Of a stretch of 64,000 nucleotides of DNA, positions 35,901 to 48,200 are shown piece by piece. This stretch comes from Vitis vinifera. Its lineage: Eukaryota; Streptophyta; Magnoliopsida; Vitales; Vitaceae. Within the stretch, counting starts at the first letter, position 1. The number at the start of each line of letters is the position of its first letter. Location of the stretch: assembly GCF_030704535.1 (NCBI RefSeq), contig NC_081812.1, positions 17,865,501-17,929,500 on the forward strand, read 5' to 3'. The notes under the pieces were generated by a model. That model was not told the DNA's origin and did no database searches. It saw only the letters and a list, made by a program, of their open reading frames with translations. The position numbers were made by a program, and so were the translations under genes.

Positions 35901-37567
35901 TACCCACTTATGGAGGATGCAGAGGAAGTGTATCATTACCTTTTAATTAGGAAGATACTTACTTTTAAGTGAAACATTACTCTTTTGTTTGTATGGGAAG
36001 GTAAATGTTAACATTTTTAAACTTATAGAAGTGGTCTTATAATGTTAACCAATATAGGCCCCATAAGATGATATTAACTTGATTTCTCATGTAAGGTTGG
36101 TGTTTGCCAAGTCAGAAGTAAGACTTGCGAGATCCTATAGAAACCCAGTGTGCCTTGGTGATAGGCGTAGCCCTCTTACCATCAAGTTATTGGGAAATGC
36201 TATGGACCTTGGTTTGGTGGATGAAATTGAAGACTCATCAAGATGAGACAAATTGTGTATATAACTAGCTCCATGAGAACTGACCATTAGATTTGATTTA
36301 CTATTAAACCAATGGTATATAGTTCATAGCACATGACTATATCATAATATGAGCCAACATAAAATTCTTCGTCAGTAAATAACTCACCCTTGAGTTTAAA
36401 CTATATAAGGGCTTTGATAGTGACTTCATTTTTAGCAAATGCATGAGATCCATGATATAATTTTCTATCTTGGTGTGTGTGTGTGTGTGTTTTTTTATCT
36501 ATATCAACCTAAGGAAACAACCAAAAGGGAAGGTGAATCAAGTGTTGATATTTTTTTTGTAAATTTACAATTTAACTTAGATGAATAAACAACAATATCA
36601 CATATGACAATAAATGAAACAATTGCATAAAGTAAATAGAGAAGGGAAAAAGATAACGCAAACACAAGACTTTTGCGATGATTCGATGCAACTCAATCTA
36701 CATTCACTCTTCTTAAACTCCAAGTGAGTTGAGGGTTCTACTAGTCTAAAACTTTTAAGCCTCATGAAATGCTTTACTTTTGAACAATCCCTTGAATGAT
36801 ACCTCTGACTTAAGAATCACTATATGATAACGAACATTTAAATTTGTTTCCTCAAGTCATGCTTTACGCTTGAGCTCACCTCATAAGTTTTATGAGAAAT
36901 GAATTTTTCAATACAAATTCTTAATTTCCAAATTTTTGCTCAAGGATATAAAGAAAATTATGATTGATTAGGTATGCGTAGAATAGAATGCAAGTTTAAG
37001 TTCAATACACTTAAAATATATTTTCTAAAACTTAAGAGATGATTAAATTATAGTTTGAAACTCCTCTTTTTTTATAAATGAAGTATAAATCCTCTACATA
37101 TGAGTTAAAAAATCAAATTAATAATTACAAATAAGTTCCTCATAAACAGATGTCCTCTTCGTCGTCCACTTACTAGCTATTAGAACATTTAATGAGTTGT
37201 AGGAACCGTTGGAGGCTAAAAGACAGATGTGGACATTCAACTGGTTATCCACATTGCCAAGTGGTTGTTCAGGTTTTGTTCTTCATTCTTATTGATTTTT
37301 TTTTACTCAATTTGTTTTTTTCTTTATATATCTAATGAAGTCTTCTTGCTCTTACACTTAAATATAAATATTAGATTCAAACATTATTTTATTATTATCA
37401 AGCTGAGATTAATCAAATCTTAGTTTCATTGTATTTTTTTAGGGTTGTTTTAGAAAATAATTATATAAACATGTAGATGGTTAAAGATAAAGCATTAAAT
37501 ATAAAAAATATTTAAAAATATTTTATGCACCCAAATAGACTTTTATCTAACAAAATATTAGAAATTA
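35901..37567. other. Intergenic repeat-derived sequence
   Basis: 36510-37100 resembles internal or LTR sequence that recurs at 57080-57600 (atgaaacaattgcataaagt / aagtaacaaataacacaatt, then gagagggaaaaag). A short (TG)n tract lies at 36473-36490. No coding domain was recognised. Confidence 0.35.
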
Positions 37568-37576
37568 AATTTTAAA
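37568..37576. repeat. Left 9-bp target-site duplication (AATTTTAAA)
   Basis: Identical to 41097-41105 on the other side of the 3.5-kb element. Nine base pairs is the usual duplication size for Mutator-like transposons. Confidence 0.8.
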
Positions 37577-38016
37577 GGGGAGAATTGTGCTTTACATCAA
37601 CTTGGGCTTAAAAATTGGCCCAAGATCCTCATATCTCTTAAATTTGAGCCTCAGACCTAATGGAAGAGTGAAAATTGAGTTGAAGGACATTACTTTTCAA
37701 ATTTCCGTGAAATGTCCTTCATGGTAAAAAGAAATAAGAAAAAAAAAAAACTTCCTATTTCTCTATCACTCTCTCATTCTATTTATCTCTCTTCGTTCAC
37801 CTTACATTTCTTTTACATATTAATTGGTGGGACTATGTAAATTAATTCATAACTAGAGATGTGTCACTATTTACATTAATTATTTTTCTCTCAAAAACCA
37901 TGCCTAATAAATTGGATATTATAAATCAATGGTTAAAAATGATTATTAATACATTTTTTAAGTAAATATTTTTTAAACACCTTAAAAAATGTTATTATTC
38001 TTTTTTATCTAATATA

Positions 38017-38067
<51 letters not shown>

Positions 38068-41000
38068 TTTATATAAATATTTTTAAGGTTATAGACAATT
38101 ATTTGAATATTTTCTCTTTTTTATGGATAATATATAGACATTGTCTTAATATATTATTTTGTAACATGACCATCCTTTAACTAATGGTGATAATTAATTT
38201 TTAATTGAATAATGTATTATAATTTAATAATTTGAAAAATATTAAAATATACTTTTAAATCTGAAATAGTTGTGGACTTAACATGATTTAAATTATTAAA
38301 GCATGATGTCATCAAGTCAAGCAACTGTATCATATTAAGAGATGTACATGTAATTATATTATAATTTTCTCTTCTTTTTTTCCTCATACATGATATCTTT
38401 TGTATAAAGTTTTGTAGATGAAAAATGACAAAATCTTTTGTTATGCAAAGAAGTATAAAACACATTAAAATCGAAAAAAGAATATAATAGAGCGCAAATT
38501 AGATGAAAATCACTTTAAAAAGAGATATAATAGAAAACATGAAAATATGGGTAAAAACAAGTTTGGATGAAATTTAAGATAAAAAATCAAAACAAATAAA
38601 TTATAAGTAATAATATAAAAATGATAGAATCTTCAAAACTACAATTACAACAACAAAAAAAATTCTTTTAAATTAACTTGTTATTTTTTTTTTTAATTAC
38701 AAATGTTACAAAGATAAATTTTTATTATTTTTAATTATATTTAAATCTGATTTTTTAAATCTTTACTGACATTATGTTTATAAGTGGTAAAAATATATAT
38801 TTCATTCAATTTACTTATAATAAACACTTTAAATATGATTAATTTTAATTTTATTTCCTATGTTTTAATTTTGGTATGGAAGATCTAAATGACGTAATTT
38901 GGTAAAAAAACATTGATAATTTTTCTTAAACAATTATTATATGTTGTTTATATTGTCTTTGAGTCATTTGAAACAATGACACTAATGCGTTATCCATTTA
39001 TATTAATTTGATTTCACAAAAAAATAGTACCTAAATATTGTGGTTAATTTTCATTTATATGAGATATAAATATCCTAAGATAAAATATTGTTAAAACTAA
39101 TCAAATGAAATATGCAATTATAAATTTTGAATTATGAAATTTAAAAATTAAAATTGAAATAATTTTTAGGTGGAGGAATGTGTAGGGGAAAAGTGTTCAC
39201 TCCTTAGGTGACAAGCAAAAAAATGGTTGAGAATTAATTGAAATCTTGCATAAAGGGTAACCTTGTATAGTTAGTATATCTGTCTTATACAGTTAATATA
39301 TTTGTCTTGTACGGTAAGTGTAACACCTTTGTATAGTAGCATAAATTTCATATACAATCCGTGGGTGATAAGGAAAATAAAGAAGTGATTCAAAATTGAT
39401 TAAAATCTTTTACAAATGGTAGTCTTGTACACCCTTGTATATTTAGTACATTTCCTTTATATAGTTAGTTTAACACCATTGTACAATGACGCAATATATC
39501 CCTCTTAAGTTATGCGTTCACATAAGTATGTTAACTATATTTCTAATGGTTTAATTGATAAAATAATGGATGAATTAAGATTAAAATTTTTTCCCCAAAC
39601 ATTATTACTAAGGAAAGTATCGAAATTTCCATGTGGAAGTTAAATAAAATGCATGATTTAGGTATACAATCCGTGAGTAACAAGGAAAATAAAGAAACAA
39701 TTTATAATCATTTAAAATATTTCACAAATGGTAGCTTTGTACACTTGGTACATTTCCCTTATACAGTTAATGTGATACTATTATACAATGGAGCAAGATA
39801 TTCTTCCTATGTACTGTGTCCACGTTCATATGTTAACCATATTTCTAATGGTTTAGTTGAGAAAAAGGTGGATGAATTAGGGTTACATTTTTTTTTCCCC
39901 AAACATCATTATTGAGGAAAGTATTGAAATTTCAATATGAGAGTTAAATAAAGTGCATGATATGTGTATGTAATCTGTAAGTGATAAGGAAAATAAACGA
40001 GTGGTTTAAAATCAATTGAATTTTTTTACAAATGGTAATTTTTTACACCCCTTGTATACTTAGTATATATCTCTTGTACAATTAGTGAATACCTTGTACA
40101 ATGACATAAATTTCACATATTTATAGTGAATGTGTGTCTATATGTATTAAACATGATTACAATAGTTTGATTAAGAAAAATGGCGAAAAGCGTAAATCCG
40201 ATTTTTTTGTGAAAAAAATATACAATTGATCGATTCTTTTATTTAATTGTGACCATATTATATTTTAATTTTATTATTAAAATAACTAATATAAAAAAAT
40301 CAATAAATAAAATTGAATTCTTTTTATTATTTTCATATGGAAAAATAGTATTAAACAAGGTCTTCAATTTTCATTTTAAAAATAGTCTTCATTTTTTAAT
40401 TAAATGTATTTTCAAAAAAAGACAATATAGAAAATAAAAACTCTCAATCCATCCTCTTTCTCCTTTTTTCTTTTTCTTATTTCATTAAATTTTTAATTAA
40501 TTCAAAACATTAAAAAAATTCCTTAATAAAAAAATTTACAACATTTCATATAACTTATTATAAAAAATCTATGTTCAAAAAATTATTAAAATAAAGAAGA
40601 AAAAAGATTACAAAAATTAAAATTTTTATTTTATAATAGCAAAAAAATAAACTTTAAAATACCCTTCAATATAAAAGAAAAAAATAACAAATATATTTAT
40701 TTTAAACAATATTTTAATAATTAAATTATTTATTTTTAAAATGTAAAAGATAATTTTTATTCATTTAAATTAATATTTTTTTCAAAAGTATTTTCCAAAA
40801 TAGTTTTTTAGTCATTAATATAATTTTTGTTTATTTATAATTATAAATAGAAAATAAAGTTGATTTTTTAATTATTTTTAAAAGAATTTTAAAAAACAAT
40901 GAAAAATAAAATAAAATATTAAATAAAAGAGAATTTTATGAAAATGACATGAAAAGAGTAGTGGTATAAAGATAAAAATAATGGGTGTAAGTTAAAAGTA

Positions 41001-41096
41001 CATTTGTCTATTCCTAGTATCCTTCTAATCAATAATGAGTGTTTAAAAAACTTTTTATTAATTATCAAATTAAGTGGGTGTAAAGCATTATTCTCC
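37577..41096. mobile_element. 3.5-kb non-autonomous Mutator-like element
   Basis: The left terminus ggggagaattgtgctttaca and the reverse complement of the right terminus (ggagaataatgctttacacc) give about 25 bp of TIR with about four mismatches. A perfect 9-bp direct repeat AATTTTAAA flanks both ends. No transposase or captured gene frame is visible. The inside is A/T-rich, holds a (TA)n tract (38013-38058), and carries a tandem array of 304-312-bp units at 39170-40170. The TIR is short for a classical MULE, so TIR-poor MULE is the better class. Insertion lies about 220 bp upstream of the TLDc ATG. Confidence 0.75.
39170..40170 (+). repeat. Tandem array, ~304-312-bp unit, at least three copies
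   Basis: The phrase tacaatccgtgggtgataag at 39353 returns as tacaatccgtgagtaacaag at 39665 and tgtaatctgtaagtgataag at 39969, giving periods of 312 and 304 bp. Between them acaaatggtag, cttgtacac and ccaaacattatta/ccaaacatcatta recur in the same order. Copies are diverged, so the array is old. A 94-codon open frame inside it is incidental. Confidence 0.85.
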
Positions 41097-41105
41097 AATT
41101 TTAAA
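41097..41105. repeat. Right 9-bp target-site duplication (AATTTTAAA)
   Basis: Matches 37568-37576 exactly and abuts the right terminus ttctcc of the element. Confidence 0.8.
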
Positions 41106-41325
41106 ATCTATTTTCAAAAACTATTTTAAAAAACAGTTTACAATCTATCCTTTTTTAGTGACATGAATTGAAATTTGAAGACAAGATTTCTCAGTCTGCA
41201 TACACGGAACAAGAAAACGCACTTTTTGCCTTAAAAAAATCAGAAGAAGATTGTACGGATATTGAACTGTAATGACGAGAACATACGCCGTCGAGCAGAG
41301 AAGGGAGAAACCAAAGCCGGAAAAG

Positions 41326-42113
41326 ATGGGGAATTCTCAGTCGCCTGCCGCCGATCCTCGCTTTGTTTCCACAGCCAGGTCTCTCTCTTCTCTCCCGATA
41401 GACAAGTAATAGGTTAATTATTTTAATTATTTAATTAATTAGTAGGTGCATAATTGTTGTAGGGCTTTCACCCAGACGGAATTGGATGATCTGAAATCAT
41501 TGTTCGTGTCCCTTGCTGCTCAATCGCAAAGCGACGGTCAATACATTTCTCCCTCTGTTTTCCAGGTTACTTTTTGACTTCAAAATTTTCTGTTTGTTCT
41601 GTTTGGTTGCCGAGAAAACCGAGGAGAGGAGGATAAAAGAAAATAAAATCTGAGAACTCGAACCTTATATATGTGATTCTTGTTCACTATAAAATTAGAA
41701 ATCCAATTATATTATATGCTGCACAATATTTGGCCGAGCTCATCTGAGTTTGTGGCTTACTATCCAAAACCAGCAAAATGCAAGATATTAAGGTTCTTTT
41801 CGTTTCCTTTCTCCAGTCAGTTTTTTTCTGCAAAGAATCTGGGCCTTTTATGGCTTCCGATTTAAATGATTTGCACTGTGAAATCTCACCGGCCTTTTCT
41901 ACTCCCATCAGGCATATTTTGGGCTTCGTGGTCCTCTTGGCAATAGAATGTTTGATTTAGTCACACAGAATCGTAAGGATCAAAAGCTCACCTTCGAGGA
42001 TCTTGTAATTACAAAAGTAAGTTTAGAAAATAACTAAATGTCTTCTGTGATAAGCACAATGTTTATCCTAACACTTTTGAACCTGTTCTTTTAATTAGAA
42101 GATTCACTGTGTT

Positions 42114-42145
<32 letters not shown>

Positions 42146-45100
42146 CAGATTGTCCTATTAATTAACTCATAGTCAAGATGACATGGCTGTCTGGTTAGTA
42201 AAAGTCATCTTCTGCTGAATGGAGTGCCTGCTTGTTTGCTTGGTAAAAGCACAATGTTTAAGCTTGTTTTGCTTTATGCAAATAAAAAACTCATCTCAGC
42301 TGTATTAGGAAGCATAATCAAATTGTTTGAACTGAATATGAAGCTATGATAAGTAATGTGTATGAACTGCAAACTAGGAAGCCCTTGGGCGGATGACTCA
42401 AGTGGTAAAGGGTTGGGGAAGGTCTGTGGGAGGTTCCAAGTTCAAGTCCCAATGGACAAAAAAATTCACCTATTAAAAAAAAAAAATTGGGAACTAGGAA
42501 ATTAGCTTATAGCATGGAGGTGTATCCCTATGAGCTAAAGGTGTAGAAAGCGTGATCCACTTCTGAAAATGAAGGATGTTAGATTGACATCTATGGAAGC
42601 ATGTCTCCTTGGAGCTGTGTTTTCACTTGCATTAGGTGCTTCCTGTAGCAAGGTCTAAGTAACAACATACATAACTGTGAACTCCTTAATTGAGAAACCT
42701 TATTCTATAAGGAAAACACAAAGGTATATAAGGTTTTAACATGGTTTGACCAATTGTGGTGACATATACGAATGAGAGAGAATCATTTAACCACACCAAA
42801 GAGAATATTATAGAGGACATAAATTAGATTCAACTATTGAGCCTTGAAATATTCTATGTCTCCTCAGTCTTTGTATCTACACCCTGAACTATGAACACTC
42901 GCTCCACATTTGGTCTCTTCCCAAGCCCATCTCCATCTCATAATTTTTTTTCTTATTACCTGAAATATTTATGAAGACACTTCTAACAACTTTACTTATT
43001 TTACAAGAAAATTTAATATTGCAATAATATATTGACATAGTAGACACTTTCCAACAAAAGGAATATATGCCAATTAGGAATTTAAGAAACTTTCCAACAA
43101 TCTCCGCCTAGGATCATATTTCATTAGATCAATTTTCCATATCTCTATGATGCACAGTTTTAGTGTACAAAACTTTTATGATATTCTACTATCAATTAAA
43201 TTGTCCAATGTACTTCACTTGAAAACTTGTTTGAATCAAATCTTACTCCATAGTCCACAACATGGTTTCCTTGTGCACCGTGGTCTCTTTGTGTCATGAA
43301 TCCCTTTGTGCACCATGGTCCTCTCATGCACCATGATCTCCTTGTTTGCTTTCTAGTAGATTTCCATGGATTCAAACTATTCGGACACTTCACTATTTCC
43401 AACTTGCAAGATCCATTAAGTGTATGTGAGAGACACGTAGTCCAGATAATGAGGTACATCTTCCATGTATTACATGCCAATGGAAGAACAATTGACTTCA
43501 TTGTGAATCAAAATTTCTTTTATAATCCTTTTGTGCTTTCCAGTATCCTTGGATCTTCCAAAAATCTCGACCTAGGATCTTCCAGAAATTTGTACCTTGG
43601 TTCTTCTAAAAATTTTGACTTGGGGCTCTTCCAAAAATCTTCAACTTTGGGCTTTGATAAGATTTTCCACCATGGCTCTAATATCACTCGTTGTGCTAGT
43701 GGAAGTTCTAATACTACTTGTTATACAAGTTAAATCTTCAATGCTAACATATTAATGCAAGAATACAAAGATAAAATCAATTCACACATGAAAGCACACA
43801 AGGACTTTTACCAATCATGTCTACATCCATAGATGAGAGAGAATCATTTAATTATATTATAAAAAAATATTATAAAGGACAAAAACCATATACAAGTAAT
43901 ATAACTATTAAACCCTAAAACATCCTATGTTTCCTATTCCTTTTATCCACATCTTAAACTATAAGCTCTTACTACACCTTGTGTCTCCTACTCTTCCTCA
44001 CATCTATATCTACCACATAGTCTTCACAAGTCCATCTTCATCTTATAACTTTTTCTCTTAATGATATATATATATATATATTAGGAAGAAGTATGGTGAA
44101 GAGGAGGGTGGGTGGCGCTCCCGTGCAGTAAGTGAGAGCACTGAGAGGTATGGTGTGGGGTTGTGGAAAACAATTAGGAAGAAGTGGATTTATTTGAGTG
44201 GTAGGTTGGCCTACCAAGTGGGTAATGGGCAGAGAGTGAGATTCTGGATGGACAAGTGGTGTGGAGATGAGCCACTTTGTGAGTCCTTCCCTTCCTTATT
44301 TTCCATTTCTTTGTCTAAGGAAGCTTGGGTGTCTTATGTTTGGAACCCTGATGGTGATAGGGGTGGTTGGACCCCTTTTTTCTCAAGGGCGTTTAATGAT
44401 TGGGAGGTAGAGTTGGTGGAACATTTTTTGCAAAAGATCCAAGCCTTTAGGGTGCAAAGGGAGGAGGAAGATAGAGTGATTTGGATAGCTTCGAGGTGTG
44501 ACACCTTTACAGTCAAGTCTCTTTATTCTATTTTGGAGCCCGAAAATTCTCCTTTGTTCCCTAGTGGTAGTATTTGGAGGGCGAGTGTGCCTCCTAAGGT
44601 GACTTTCTTTGCTTGGGAGGCTTCTAGGGGTAAAGTCTTAACTTTGGAACAACTTCAAAGGAGGGGGTGCTTATTGGAAAATAGGTGTTTTCTATGCCTC
44701 CCTGAGGTAGATACGATGGATCACCTTTTACTTTATTGTGTAAAGACTCGGGTTCTGTGGAATCTTCTTTTTTCTTTCTTTGGTGTGGCCTAGATTCTCT
44801 CTTGTTCAGGGAAGGAAACTCTTCTTGGGTGGCATGAGGCGTTTGTGGGGAAAGTTCGTAAAAAGGCTTGGCAAATGACCCCTTTATGTATATTTTGGTT
44901 AGTTTGGAAGGAAAGGAATATGTTAGCATTTGGTAATGAGGAGCTTTCGTTTCAAAGATTGAAAAATTCTTTTGTATGTAATCTTTGGTCTTGGGTTAGG
45001 GTGTCTATAGTTTTGAACCCTTCTTCACTTGTAAGCTTCTTTGATTGGTTAGGCTCTAAGTAAGGACATGTTATTTTTTTGTTTCTATTCCTTTCCCTTC

Positions 45101-45188
45101 GGTTTGAGCCTTTGGGCTTCTTTTGTATACTTTGAGGGCACTGCTTTTGGTGCTTCCTCTTTTCTTTATATACATATTTTTTATCTAT

Positions 45189-45226
<38 letters not shown>

Positions 45227-48200
45227 GTGCTCTCACAAACCCGCCCCAAGCCTTTATCACTTGACCCGAGCCTCAAGGGCTAAAGATATTCCTAACAACT
45301 TTCGTTATTTTACAAATAAATCTAATATTACAACGACATATTAAAATATGAAATATTCTATATAATATTTTTTACTAAAAGGATTATACAATAATAATGA
45401 ATTTGAGGCATCTTCCACAGGAAATATATTCACCTAGCACCTTGGACCTTTGTTTGTGTTCAAATGTATATATATATGCATATGCATCAATTTTTAAAAG
45501 CATTGAAACACATACATGGTACTTGTGAATGTACTATACACTATATAATTACTACCACATTGACAAAGTGTGTTAATTCTTTAAGGGAAGCATTGAAACA
45601 CATACATGGTACTTGTAAATGTACTATACACTATATAATTACTACCACATTGGCAAAGTATGTTAATTCTTTAAGGGGTGATGGCTTGCTTCTTTGAAGT
45701 GGAAGTATATCATGTTGAGATCTTACCATGTTGTGAGTCTAGAAATTGTTTCATCTTTGACTACAAGATGCTGCTTCCTAGATTTTATTGATGAAATGGG
45801 TAGTCCCTGAGATTGAAGGTTGGGGTTGGGCTGTATGATTCCTTCCCCCCCCCCCCCCCCCCACTCCTCCTCCCCTGTTTTTGCTTTGTTCTATTATCTC
45901 TTGAGTGTAAATTTGTAAATCTTGTGTATCTGGGCAACAACCTTTTTGGGTCTTTTTCAATATATGTTTTTGTTTAGCTATGAGAAAAATGCTGGTTGCT
46001 CTATTAACTTCCATTTTCACATTGCAGGGAACTTATGAAAAAGGATCAAATGATGATATTGAAGAGTTCATATATCGATTACTGGATGTAAATAGTGATG
46101 GTATAGTGGGAAGGTATATCACAATCACTTCCTATGTCTAGACACAGGGAGCCCATTAAGGTTGCTTTACCCTTAGCTTACCTTATATGTTGAGGAAAGC
46201 TGGATCATAATCACTCAAGATCAATCTACATTGCTGGTGCTTACATGGCAAAGCACTTAAGGCTATTTATATTTAATTTTCGATGCTACATATTTTTTGG
46301 GTTTCAACGTGTGTTATATTCTGTTTCATTCAAAAATAATTTTTGCAGCATGGGTGGAGAATTAAAGTTGAATAGAATTGATGTTCTAAAGTATGCAATT
46401 ATTTAACCAAGTTTGTGTTTTATTTCAACCATTAAGCAGTGACTTATCACCATGAGAAGATTGAAAAAAAAAACAAAAAAGGAGAGGGGGTTAAATTTAT
46501 CTCAAAGAACTCCATCTTTTGTAAGAGATTCTGGTTTTGTTGTATTTTCTCATTTTCCCATAACCATTTCCTGCTTCAAATTATGTAAAAATTGATCTTA
46601 GTAACTCCCTTTGTAAGAGAATTTGTTCTTGTTGTCTTTTCTTGTCTTTCCTAATATCAGTTCCTGCAATGTTAAAAAAAGTGCAAAAGAAGAGACCTGA
46701 ATCTATGGATAAGAGTATCTACTTCTTTCTAACTCCAGCAGAAATGTGTATAAATAATTAATAATCATTGTTGTCCCCTACTTTTTATTGTATTAGTTAC
46801 AGGGGGTTAAATATGATCTGTTGCTGTTGCTGCTAAAATTACAAGAGGGTGAAATAAACCTGAGCTATTATACATTTAAGGAAACTTTTAACTCAGCAAC
46901 GTTTTCTTATGTTAATATGTTTTATATTGGGAATCTACTGTCAGGTCTGATCTGGAAGCTGTTTTAACTGTGATGCTTGATGATATATCTTCTCAGAGAA
47001 ATTCTGAACCGGGATATAGTCCACACGAGGGTATCATAAAAATTTTTCTTAATGCTGCAACATTTTCAAAAATTGATGAAGGATGTGCAGAAACCTGCAT
47101 GTATTTTGAGGATTTCAGAAGTTGGTGTAGTCTTCTCCCATCTGTCAGGAAGTACCTTGGAAGCTTGTTGATGTCATCTGATTCAGGTCTTCTCCCATTT
47201 TCATTCAGGTTTTTTCCTTAATTGCTGTTCTGTTTATTTTTACTGTTTTACATTCTGATTTTATTTTATTTTTTTCTCAATAACAATTATTTTAGGATCA
47301 TATGCAATTGAATTAATAAGTATGATTTTAAAATAAAAAATGTATTGCATAATATGGCTTGGATTGAACTTATTTAAACTATTATTTCATCAAACCCTGA
47401 AAAGAGATGGAGTAGGAAGACTCCTGGTGGTGGAGCAGCCCTATGTGAAGCTCAAATATGTTTCTATAGTTTTCTGTTTCATTGAATTTCATGTTGTACT
47501 CTTGCATGAGCAAGTTCTTTGATTGATTTTATTGATAGCATTCTTGTGCAGAATAAGTTTTCTTTTTGATAGGTTCTACGATAGCAAAAAGATCAAAGAC
47601 TTTGTGAGGATAGGTTCTCTTTTTTGCTTTATGTTTTTTCTTCCTTTTGATCCTTGTTACTCCATGTATACTTTGTTTCTCTTTTTTTGGTGTGTTTTGT
47701 GGACCTCTTTACTCATTAAAAAAAATCGTTATTTGATTCATTGACATACTTATTATAATGAATGATGCAGAGTTAACAGTCTCATTTATTATTTTGGTCA
47801 TTAACCATGTTAGAACATAGTCATAGGGTATTTGTACTTTTATTGCAAATTTAAAAATTGAGGATGACCAATATAATCTCCAGTATGCTGATAAAAAAAT
47901 ATAATGTCCACTATGTCATGATGTTGCAAAATATTGGGATATTTGTAGTTTATATATATATATATAAAAACTCAAATTTTGATTGAACTTGTGGTCAACC
48001 ATGATATCAGAGAGTTGACAAGATATATAAACCCGATTTTGGTGCTGCAAAGTATCATGATGATTTTAATTTGTTAGAACAAAATTAAAATATTAATTTC
48101 CACTAAAAAATTAATATTTTAATTAATTTTGCAGTGCACAATGATTAATGACTTAACAAAGCATAAACCAATTTTGAAGACTAGAAACAAACTGCGACGC

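Larger units (their letters stand above)
42600..45419 (-). mobile_element. Miniature LTR retrotransposon (TRIM/LARD-like), minus orientation, split by a LINE
   Basis: Left LTR about 42600-43096; right LTR 43692 to about 44065, continuing about 45285-45419 after a nested LINE. The LTRs share gatgagagagaatcattta, a catcc/atatc-tctatgt-tcct block, and aacaacttt-ttattttaca. On the minus strand a degenerate PBS (TGATATTAGAGCC against TGGTATCAGAGCC, initiator-Met tRNA) sits at 43674-43686 just inside the right LTR. A purine tract AGGCGGAGAT abuts the TGTTGG end of the left LTR near 43097. The interior is under 0.6 kb with no gag or pol. The outer left end is approximate. Confidence 0.7.

Noticed and set aside
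44155..44793. 212-codon open frame that could be called a gene
   Set aside because: Its sequence is the C-terminal zf-RVT part of a plant LINE. It is reported as a mobile element.
45123..45344. Ile/Tyr-repeat open frames near 45.1 kb and similar ones at 35.2 kb
   Set aside because: They translate (TA)n microsatellites.
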